From Bacteroidota bacterium (GTDB lineage: Bacteria; Bacteroidota; Bacteroidia; Chitinophagales; UBA10324): DNA of 6,215 bases. The number at the start of each line of letters is the position of its first letter. Position 1 is the first letter of the stretch. Where the stretch lies: contig DMRR01000138.1 of NCBI GenBank assembly GCA_003455275.1, forward strand, positions 1 through 6,215, read 5' to 3'. Made by a program: the position numbers and the translations under genes. Positions 1-5,924 of this stretch are shown one piece after another. The notes under the pieces are model-generated. The model did no database searches, had not been told where the DNA came from, and saw only the letters and a list, made by a program, of their open reading frames with translations.

Positions 1-1064
1 AAATATTGACGATTGCGGTTGAGCAACAAGAGTGGGAGAAAATAAATTGCATGCAGGAGTCCCCAAAAAATAAAAGTCCAGTTAGCGCCATGCCACAAAC
101 CACTCACCAGAAAAACTATAAATGTGTTTCTAATTTGTTTTCCTTTTCCGGCACGGCTTCCACCCAGAGGTATATATACATAATCCCGAAACCAGGATGT
201 GAGCGATATATGCCAGCGGCGCCAGAACTCTGAAATGTCTCTGGAGAAATATGGAAAAGAAAAATTTTGCATAAGCTCGAAACCAAAAAGCTGTGCTGTT
301 CCAATCGCGATATCAGAGTAACCGCTGAAGTCACCATAAATCTGAAATGCAAATAAAACTGCGCCAAGCATGAGGGTGCTTCCGCTTTCGCCGGAAGTGT
401 TATTGAAAACTTCATTTACAAACACAGCGCAGTTATCTGCTATCACCACCTTCTTAATCAAACCCCAAAGAATGCGGCGCATACCGTCCGTGGCTACAGT
501 GTATTCGAAATTTCTTGCGCGCAAATACTGCGGCAGCATATGCGATGCGCGCTCAATAGGTCCAGCAACCAGCTGCGGGAAGAACGAAACAAATGCAAAA
601 TAAGTAATCGGATTATTCACTGATTTTATTCGGCGCCGATAAACATCAATAGTGTAGCTAAGCGCCTGAAATGTGTAGAAACTTACACCGACCGGCAATA
701 CGATTGAGAGCGACACAGGCTGAATGTGTCCTCCAAAAAATGTAAACGCATCCTGAAATGATTGAGTGAAAAAATTAAAGTATTTGAAAAAGCCGAGAAT
801 GCCAAGGTTGCCCAGTAAACTCAATCCAAGAAAAAATTTTCTTCGAAACAGGTTTTCAGTTTTGTCGAGCCGAATTGCTACCAGATAATCTATGCCCGCA
901 CTCGTGAGCAGCAGGAGAAGAAAACGCCAATCCCACCATCCATAAAACAAAAAACTTGCGGCAACTAAAAATAAATTTTGAATTGTCAGCCATCGATTCA
1001 ACAACCAATAAAAAGAGAATACAATTGGAAGAAAAATAAAAAACTCTACAGAGTTAAAAAGCAT
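1..1064 (-). CDS. MBOAT family membrane-bound O-acyltransferase (AlgI-like), 3' end cut by window edge
   Basis: Translating the minus strand from the ATG at 1064 gives 354 uninterrupted codons that run off the left edge. The N-terminus (MLFNSVEFFIFLPIVF) is typical of AlgI-like MBOAT proteins, which supports this start. About eight hydrophobic segments are visible. Family motifs are FFPQLVAGPIERA near residues 161-173, YGDFSGYSDIAIG at 243-255, FWRRWHISLTSWFRDYVYIPLGG at 280-302 (shown here in part: RRWHISLTSWFRDYVY), and SGLWHGANWTFIFWG at 321-335. H325 in the WHG motif matches the catalytic histidine of the family, and H285 is a second conserved histidine. Family members transfer acyl groups, often acetyl, to extracytoplasmic polysaccharides or other envelope acceptors. 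The acceptor cannot be told from sequence. Relatives are usually about 470-500 residues, so roughly a quarter is missing, along with any SGNH/DltD-like partner gene downstream. No frameshift is seen. Confidence 0.93.
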   Translation of the reverse strand, partial: MLFNSVEFFIFLPIVFSFYWLLNRWLTIQNLFLVAASFLFYGWWDWRFLLLLLTSAGIDYLVAIRLDKTENLFRRKFFLGLSLLGNLGILGFFKYFNFFTQSFQDAFTFFGGHIQPVSLSIVLPVGVSFYTFQALSYTIDVYRRRIKSVNNPITYFAFVSFFPQLVAGPIERASHMLPQYLRARNFEYTVATDGMRRILWGLIKKVVIADNCAVFVNEVFNNTSGESGSTLMLGAVLFAFQIYGDFSGYSDIAIGTAQLFGFELMQNFSFPYFSRDISEFWRRWHISLTSWFRDYVYIPLGGSRAGKGKQIRNTFIVFLVSGLWHGANWTFIFWGLLHAIYFLPLLLLNRNRQY

Positions 1065-1191
1065 TTACCGTCAAAGATTAATGGTTACAAATTTCAAATT
1101 GACTAATCACGACAAGTATATAAATTCTCATTGGAGAACTTCTGTCAAAGTCTTCACAAACAATTAGTACTTTCACAAAAAAAATTACACC
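1065..1191. promoter_or_regulatory. Divergent intergenic region between the acyltransferase and lipoprotein genes
   Basis: The two flanking genes point away from each other, so this 127-bp AT-rich stretch should carry both promoters; that is an inference from layout. On the minus strand, TATACTTG at 1113-1120 matches the Bacteroidota -7 consensus TAnnTTTG at all but one fixed position and lies 48 nt before the acyltransferase ATG. No good TTG/TTTG -33 element sits at the expected distance. On the plus strand I find no convincing match for the lipoprotein gene. Confidence 0.4.
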
Positions 1192-1599
1192 ATGTTGAGC
1201 ATTTTCAATTTAAAATCATTACCAGCGAAATCCCGCAACGCTGGAAAAAAAATTTTCTTTACCTCATCAACAATTATTTTGTTTTTGATTTTTCAATCAT
1301 GTGGACAGAAGAATAATTCGAATGTAAAACTGACGCCTGAAATGGAAAATTTCATGAGCATGCTGGATGGAAAATACCAAAGCGTTGATGCCGCTATTCA
1401 AAAATACCGGAGCAGCGACACATTACGAACACAGGATATGGATATAAAAGATTTGCAAAACCCGGAAGTGCAGGATGGCAGAACCGATGGAAAACAAACC
1501 TGCTATGACCTCAAGGTAAATGACAAAGCAAAAGATTGTGTATATGAATTATGTTGGGAAAACGGGAAAATAATTTCAATCACAGATAAGACTGAATAA
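1192..1599 (+). CDS. Small predicted lipoprotein of unknown function
   Basis: This encodes 135 residues. The N-terminus has a long basic region (K8, K13, R15, K19, K20), a hydrophobic core at about 21-35 and a Cys at 37 in the context LIFQSCGQK. The SC is typical of Bacteroidota lipoproteins, although F and Q at -3 and -2 depart from the classical lipobox. Processing at C37 would leave a mature protein of about 99 residues, polar and charged, with three more cysteines (C104, C116, C121) in its C-terminal third. No acidic export signal follows the lipid cysteine, so it may stay facing the periplasm, but this rule is not universal. I recognise no domain. The only ATG near the signal peptide is the one used. 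A methyltransferase gene begins 4 bp after the stop, suggesting co-transcription. Cysteine pairing or a binding role would be guesswork. Confidence 0.75.
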   Translation: MLSIFNLKSLPAKSRNAGKKIFFTSSTIILFLIFQSCGQKNNSNVKLTPEMENFMSMLDGKYQSVDAAIQKYRSSDTLRTQDMDIKDLQNPEVQDGRTDGKQTCYDLKVNDKAKDCVYELCWENGKIISITDKTE

Positions 1600-1603
1600 T
1601 CAG

Positions 1604-2350
1604 TTGAAAGGCCATTTCTCAAATCAATCAGATTACTACGCCAGGTATCGTCCAACTTATCCTGATAATTTGTTTCAATACATTTCTTCGTTATGCAATG
1701 AGAAAAAGATTGTTTGGGATGCGGCTACAGGTAATGGTCAGGCTGCACGCTCACTCTCATCTTATTTTTTGAAAGTGATTGCAACTGATTTCAGCAACCA
1801 ACAAATAGGAAATGCATTTCTTAAAGAAAATATTATTTATAAAATTGAAAATGCTGAAGAATGTTCAATTGAAACTTCAACTGTTGATCTGGTAACGGTA
1901 GCTACCGCCATTCACTGGTTTAACATTCCAAAATTTTATGAACAGGTTGAAAGAGTTTTGAAACCGGGAGGCGTGCTCGCCGTGTGGAGTTATGCGGGAT
2001 GCACCATCAATACTGAACTAGATAAGCTAATGAATGTATTTGCTTTTGATTTTCTTGCCAACTATTGGCCGGTTGAAACTCAAATGAACTGGAAAGATAA
2101 ATATGTACATCTCCCTTTTCCATATCGATTAATTGATTCGCCAGATTTTTTCTGTGAGACAGAATTTTCACTCAAAGATTTAATTAATTATATGTTCAGC
2201 TGGAGCGGTGTTCAGCAATACATTAAACAACACGGAGAAAATCCTCTTGAAGATTTTTACAAATCAATTATGCCTGCCTGGGGAAATGAAAATAATAAAA
2301 AGAAAATCCTGTGGGAATTGCTTTTCAAATGTGGAATGAAACCATATTAA
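1604..2350 (+). CDS. Class I SAM-dependent methyltransferase (Methyltransf_11-like)
   Basis: This 248-residue protein has the Rossmann-fold signature of SAM-dependent methyltransferases. Motif I is VWDAATGNGQAA at residues 37-48, the acidic residue that would bind the SAM ribose is D62 in VIATDFS, motif II is VDLVTVATAIHWFN at 94-107, and RVLKPGGVLAVWSY at 117-130 is the motif III region. The N-terminal FSNQSDYYARYRPTYP pattern is shared with a subgroup of cytosolic enzymes related to yeast Tmt1, which methylate small carboxylic acids; the substrate here is not determinable. The start is TTG at 1604. An in-frame stop lies at 1571-1573, the first in-frame ATG is at codon 143, and the conserved N-terminal motif needs the TTG. 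It follows the lipoprotein gene by 4 bp without a Shine-Dalgarno sequence, as is usual in Bacteroidota. The length is about normal for the family, so it appears intact. Confidence 0.9.
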   Translation: MKGHFSNQSDYYARYRPTYPDNLFQYISSLCNEKKIVWDAATGNGQAARSLSSYFLKVIATDFSNQQIGNAFLKENIIYKIENAEECSIETSTVDLVTVATAIHWFNIPKFYEQVERVLKPGGVLAVWSYAGCTINTELDKLMNVFAFDFLANYWPVETQMNWKDKYVHLPFPYRLIDSPDFFCETEFSLKDLINYMFSWSGVQQYIKQHGENPLEDFYKSIMPAWGNENNKKKILWELLFKCGMKPY

Positions 2351-2353
2351 TTT

Positions 2354-3112
2354 CTACCACTCAGTGGGAACAGTGGCCAGCTTCGATTTTTTAATTTGAA
2401 TTATTCCAACCCATTTGAATACTAAGATAACGGGATAAAGCGGATCAATTTGAAACCACTTCCTTCCAAAATTTGCAGACGAAGGATACATGTGGTGATT
2501 ATTGTGGTAAGATTCGCCAAGCATTAGAATATCAACAGGAAATAAATTTTTTGAAGTGTTATCCTGTTTATAATCATCAGTACCATACTTGTGAGCAAAC
2601 CAGTTGATGATTAATCCATGAAACGGCCCCATCATAAAATGAATGGGAAGAAGTAAATACAACCACCAATAAGGAGCGAAGTAGATGTAAAAGGCAACAT
2701 AGAAAACACACCATGCGATTCTTGAAGCCCATGTGTGAGCCATTTTATCAAGCCATTTCCAATCAGGAAGGTTTTTTTGAAATCGTTCTTCAGCAGTGGT
2801 GCGTCCAAAGAAAAGGCGGGTATATATCACTCCTGTACTCCACATCATAGCCAGCATGTTTGGGAAATATTTTGGAGAGTGCGGATCTTTTTCGGTATCA
2901 GTGTAAGCATGGTGAGTTCGATGCAGGATTGCATAGGTACGCGGACTCAGGTACGAGCTTCCCTGAAAGAAGTATGAAAGAATATAAAAAAACTTTTCCC
3001 AAAATTTATTCATAGTAAATGCCGCATGCGAAGCATAACGATGATGAAAAAATGATTGGGTAAAAAGCGAAAGATACCAGTGACCGAAAAAGAAGAGAAT
3101 GATGATTAGCAT
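2354..3112 (-). CDS. Acyl-CoA (delta-9 type) fatty acid desaturase
   Basis: This 252-residue integral membrane protein carries the three histidine boxes of the stearoyl-CoA desaturase family, which bind the di-iron centre: HRYASH at residues 24-29, HRTHH at 64-68 and HNNHH at 203-207. A further conserved histidine is H174 in NWFAHKYG. Hydrophobic stretches at about 1-20, 38-52, 130-150 and 150-170 fit membrane passage. Such enzymes insert a cis double bond, typically at delta-9, into a saturated acyl chain using O2 and reducing power, adjusting membrane fluidity. The short N-terminus, starting almost directly at the first membrane segment (MLIIILFFFGHWYLSLF), is normal for Bacteroidota forms, so I regard it as full length. 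No ferredoxin or cytochrome b5 domain is fused. It lies 112 bp downstream of the secreted-protein gene with its own candidate promoter, and meets the methyltransferase gene tail to tail. Regiospecificity is inferred from the family. Confidence 0.93.
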   Translation of the reverse strand: MLIIILFFFGHWYLSLFTQSFFHHRYASHAAFTMNKFWEKFFYILSYFFQGSSYLSPRTYAILHRTHHAYTDTEKDPHSPKYFPNMLAMMWSTGVIYTRLFFGRTTAEERFQKNLPDWKWLDKMAHTWASRIAWCVFYVAFYIYFAPYWWLYLLLPIHFMMGPFHGLIINWFAHKYGTDDYKQDNTSKNLFPVDILMLGESYHNNHHMYPSSANFGRKWFQIDPLYPVILVFKWVGIIQIKKSKLATVPTEW

Positions 3113-3157
3113 TAGTAAACTTTGACGCGAATGAACACTTTAAATTTTAACAGAAAG

Positions 3158-3187
3158 AAAAAATATTTTAACGCACCGGAAAATCAA
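3158..3187 (-). promoter_or_regulatory. Candidate Bacteroidota-type promoter for the desaturase gene
   Basis: On the minus strand, TTG at 3187-3185 is followed after exactly 19 nt by TATTTTTT at 3165-3158. This resembles the Bacteroidota sigma factor consensus (TTG/TTTG, about 19 nt, TAnnTTTG) with one mismatch at the final G. It would give a leader of roughly 40 nt before the ATG at 3112. The region is AT-rich, so a chance match is quite possible. Confidence 0.3.
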
Positions 3188-3224
3188 TGTCCAATCAAAA
3201 TTTCGAATATTTAATGGATAAAAA

Positions 3225-5846
3225 TTATTTCAGAAGACTAACATCTCCCTTCAGAATTTCGGTTTTTCCATTTTGGAAAATAATAGTTGCACAATAAACA
3301 TAAACTCCTGTATTCAATTGAAATCCTTTAAAGCTTCCATCCCAGCCACTTTCAATATTATTACTTTCAAAAACCATTTCTCCCCAGCGATCGAAGACTT
3401 TTAAATTAAGACTTTCAATTCCGCTTCCATATACTCTGAATAAATCATTAAGCCCGTCATGGTTTGGTGTAAAAGCATTTGGAATAAAATAAAAAACCGG
3501 TGGAACAATAATCCAGGGACCGTGCACCACCGTGTCGGCGCATCCGTTCATCCCTATCGCAATCAGAGTTACATAATAGGATCCCGTGTCTGCGTATTGA
3601 TGAAATCCCGATATGAATGTAGAAGTTGAGCTGTCTCCAAAATCCCAGTGATATGAAACAGCATTTTGAGATTGATTAGTGAAAAGAATATTGGAAGACG
3701 AAAGTTCAAGCGAATCCTGGAAACCAGGTGTGGCTGTAAATTCCGCCTGCACAGGGAAAGGAACATTAACAGCATTTGTCTGCGTGAAATTTGCACTACA
3801 ACCAAACTGAGATACCGCAGAAATTGAAACATCATAATTGCCTGGCAAGTAAGTGTGAGTGGGGTTGGTGTCATTAGAAATTGCTCCATCTCCCAGGTTC
3901 CATGAAAGGGAAGAATATCCGGAAGAATTATTTGTAAAAAGTACAAGTGCTGAATCACAAAATTGAGTTAGCATAGTAGAAAAAGAAAGAATTGGCGCCG
4001 GCTGAACAGAAATCATTTGTGTGTCTGGAGCAATAGAACAGCCACCAACAATTCCATCTACGATTATATTAAAGTCGCCTGCGGTGTCATATTGAACTGT
4101 CCATGGTCCAGGGCTTGAGCCGCTAAGAATTGTTCCGGGTATTGAATACAAATTATAAGCAGCAAGAGGAACTATTGGTGAGGTCAGTGTAACTATCGTT
4201 GATTGATTTTTACAAATAGTATCTGGAGATACGGAAAAAGTTAATGATGATGCCGGAACAACTATCACCGAAATTGTTGCAGGTTGTGAGGTGCATCCGT
4301 TTAATGAAGCTGCCACTGAGTAATTTCCTGACTGGCTGGGAATAGAGTTAATGATTGAAGGATTTTGTTGTAAACTGGTCCAACCATTTGGTCCGGTCCA
4401 GCTAAACAAAGCCCCGGCAGCGCCTTGTGCAGTCAGGTTGAGTGTTCCGCCCTCGCATACCGGAGAATTACTTCCCGCAATCGGAATAGCGGGGGCCTGA
4501 TTCACAACAACATTAATTGTAGCTACCGGGCTTGTGCATCCATTAAGAGTTACGCTTGCTGAATACAATCCGCTGTTTGCAACAGTCACAGATGTAATAA
4601 CAGGATTTTGTTGAGTGCTTGTCCAGCCATTTGGTCCGTTCCAAATTATTGTTGCTCCTAATGCAAATGTGGAGGTCAGATTTAAATTACCTCCTTCGCA
4701 TATTGGGCTGTTACTGGCAAGCACAGGTGCAACTGGAAGTGGAAGTAATGAAATATTTATACTGTCAGTCGTGGTGCATCCATTCAAAGTTACAGCGCAC
4801 CAGTAAGTACCCGCCGAATTTGCAAAATCAGTATTTCCGGTTGAGTTATCTTGCCACAAATAGGTTGCACCTACTGTGGTTGCATTTAAAACAATTGAGT
4901 TCCCCGTACAGAAAGAGGTATCATTTCCAAGATTTACAACCGGAGGAAGATTTACATGAACCGTAGTGTAAACAGTATCAGAATTATTCCAGGTCATATA
5001 AGTGGTTGTTGAAACCGGTGAGACTGTTAAAAAACTATCAGTACTCAGAATGGTATTTTGATTCAAGGAATCAGCCCATTGATAAGGACCGCCTCCGGTT
5101 GCAGTAAGAGTTGTGCTTTCACCCAAACATAACATTGTATTACCTGTAACATTCAATGTTGGGTTTGTTGGAATTACAAACACATCATCGACATAATAAT
5201 AGCCCCACATTAAACCTGAAGCATTCTGAACAGAAATTAAAGTATTGGCATCGTTATAAAAATTTCCAATCGTAACAAAATTCTCACCGCCAACAGCTGT
5301 ATAAGTTCCAGAAATCAAAGTCCAATTTGTCATATCAGTAATCAGATTTCCGGCTCCGTTATCAACCTGAGGTGTGTAGGTATTCATTGCAGAATAATTA
5401 CCAATCCAGGTTGGGGCGGCAGCAGAAATGTAAACTCCAAAATGATCAGTAGCATATTCAAAATTATCAGAGTAGCTGACGGAAACTCCAACACTATATG
5501 TTTGGCCTGCAACCAGAGGAGTTGTAAGTTGAGCTGTAAGATATTCACGAACTTCAATTCCGCCGCCGTAATAAGTAATCATTCCATAATAGCCATTTGG
5601 TGATTGTGGTACCTGAAAGCCGTAAAAATTATTTGGAGCTCCCTGCTGTCCACCGGCATAGCACGCATTCATATAATCAGGAGTGCCGGTTTGCCCGGTC
5701 GGAACAAACCAGGGAGGAGTTATTACCTGACTAGAGCCAGATGGGCAAACAGAATAAGAGTCAAAGCCACTATTGGGAACAAGATTTTGCGCAACAAGAA
5801 TTTTAGAAAATGAAAAGATGAAAAAAAGTATAATGGTTTTTCTCAT
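3225..5846 (-). CDS. Secreted multidomain protein with Ig-like repeats, PKD domains and type B T9SS sorting domain
   Basis: This 873-residue protein begins with a signal peptide (hydrophobic at 5-18, likely cut after A19 in KILVAQN). Residues about 21-228 form a jelly-roll-like module (NLVPNSGFDSYSVCP at the start, YYYVDDVFVIP at the end) that I recall from other Bacteroidota surface proteins, sometimes joined to OmpA domains. Then come Ig-like modules at about 229-300, 300-371, 372-450, 451-530 and perhaps 531-615, followed by two PKD domains (WNLGDG near 649 with HTYLPGNYDVSISA; WDFGDSS at 734-740 with HQYADTGSYYVTLIA). Residues 784-873 are a type B C-terminal sorting domain. The protein should cross the outer membrane through the type IX secretion system and act outside the cell, probably in adhesion or binding. 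No catalytic domain is recognisable. The neighbouring genes do not include a visible PorP/SprF-like partner. The frame is intact, and the ATG directly precedes a proper signal peptide. Confidence 0.92.
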   Translation of the reverse strand: MRKTIILFFIFSFSKILVAQNLVPNSGFDSYSVCPSGSSQVITPPWFVPTGQTGTPDYMNACYAGGQQGAPNNFYGFQVPQSPNGYYGMITYYGGGIEVREYLTAQLTTPLVAGQTYSVGVSVSYSDNFEYATDHFGVYISAAAPTWIGNYSAMNTYTPQVDNGAGNLITDMTNWTLISGTYTAVGGENFVTIGNFYNDANTLISVQNASGLMWGYYYVDDVFVIPTNPTLNVTGNTMLCLGESTTLTATGGGPYQWADSLNQNTILSTDSFLTVSPVSTTTYMTWNNSDTVYTTVHVNLPPVVNLGNDTSFCTGNSIVLNATTVGATYLWQDNSTGNTDFANSAGTYWCAVTLNGCTTTDSINISLLPLPVAPVLASNSPICEGGNLNLTSTFALGATIIWNGPNGWTSTQQNPVITSVTVANSGLYSASVTLNGCTSPVATINVVVNQAPAIPIAGSNSPVCEGGTLNLTAQGAAGALFSWTGPNGWTSLQQNPSIINSIPSQSGNYSVAASLNGCTSQPATISVIVVPASSLTFSVSPDTICKNQSTIVTLTSPIVPLAAYNLYSIPGTILSGSSPGPWTVQYDTAGDFNIIVDGIVGGCSIAPDTQMISVQPAPILSFSTMLTQFCDSALVLFTNNSSGYSSLSWNLGDGAISNDTNPTHTYLPGNYDVSISAVSQFGCSANFTQTNAVNVPFPVQAEFTATPGFQDSLELSSSNILFTNQSQNAVSYHWDFGDSSTSTFISGFHQYADTGSYYVTLIAIGMNGCADTVVHGPWIIVPPVFYFIPNAFTPNHDGLNDLFRVYGSGIESLNLKVFDRWGEMVFESNNIESGWDGSFKGFQLNTGVYVYCATIIFQNGKTEILKGDVSLLK
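3228..3497 (-). other. Type B T9SS C-terminal sorting domain (CHU_C / gliding-motility type)
   Basis: This is the coding segment for residues 784-873 of the secreted protein. Diagnostic blocks are FIPNAFTPNHDGLNDLFRV at 787-805, LKVFDRWGEMVFES at 815-828, GWDGSFKGFQLNTGVYVY at 834-851 and the terminal LKGDVSLLK. Domains of this kind direct cargo to the type IX secretion system and, unlike type A domains, often work with a PorP/SprF-like outer-membrane partner. Its presence implies that the genome encodes a T9SS outside this window. Confidence 0.93.
4257..4733 (-). repeat. Tandem pair of Ig-like repeats, about 81 codons each
   Basis: Residues 372-450 and 451-530 of the secreted protein align over their whole length. 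SNSPICEGGNLNLT matches SNSPVCEGGTLNLT, NGPNGWTSTQQNP matches TGPNGWTSLQQNP, and LNGCTSPVATINV matches LNGCTSQPATISV. At the DNA level the 12-mer ccatttggtccg recurs at 4384-4395 and 4627-4638, an offset of 243 bp or 81 codons. Cysteines occupy equivalent places (C383/C437 and C464/C518), each pair 54 residues apart, which would suit one disulfide per module. A more divergent copy ending in LNGCTTT lies just upstream at residues 300-371. Confidence 0.85.
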
Positions 5847-5877
5847 GATTCAAAAATAATAATATGAAATGCTGAAG

Positions 5878-5910
5878 TGATGAATTTACCTTGCAGATAT
5901 TACCTCATCA
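5878..5910. repeat. Short inverted repeat TGATGA/TCATCA between two minus-strand genes
   Basis: TGATGA at 5878-5883 pairs perfectly with TCATCA at 5905-5910 across a 21-nt spacer that also holds two direct TTACC copies (5886-5890 and 5900-5904). It lies in the 78-bp gap upstream of the secreted-protein gene. It could be an operator or a weak hairpin, but six-base arms in AT-rich DNA often arise by chance. There is no T-run to make it an intrinsic terminator. Confidence 0.2.
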
Positions 5911-5924
5911 CAATTATTAAGGTT

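Noticed and set aside
116..415. Open frame of 99 codons on the minus strand
   Set aside because: It is out of frame with the acyltransferase, whose frame over the same bases carries the conserved MBOAT motifs.
1056..1090. AATCTTTG (minus strand) close to the acyltransferase ATG as its -7 element
   Set aside because: It lies only about 6 nt before the ATG and lacks the leading T of the consensus; TATACTTG farther upstream is better placed.
1131..1316. Small plus-strand open frame before the lipoprotein
   Set aside because: It overlaps the lipoprotein's signal peptide in a different frame, its protein has no signal or domain, and the lipoprotein frame explains the region better.
2357..2367. 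CCAC-TCA-GTGG hairpin as a bidirectional terminator for the convergent genes
   Set aside because: The stem is only 4 bp, it lies inside the desaturase coding sequence, and no T-run follows on either strand.
3569..3958. Open frame of 129 codons on the minus strand
   Set aside because: It overlaps the PKD-encoding part of the secreted-protein gene in another frame and shows no domain-like composition.
4619..4966. Plus-strand open frames opposite the Ig-like repeats
   Set aside because: They are antisense to a well-supported repeat domain, and their low-complexity translation is a by-product of the repeat codons.
5851..5858. Perfect TAnnTTTG match (TATTTTTG, minus strand) just upstream of the secreted-protein ATG
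   Set aside because: It ends only 4 nt before the start codon, and no TTG/TTTG element lies about 19 nt upstream. A promoter here would start transcription at or inside the ATG.
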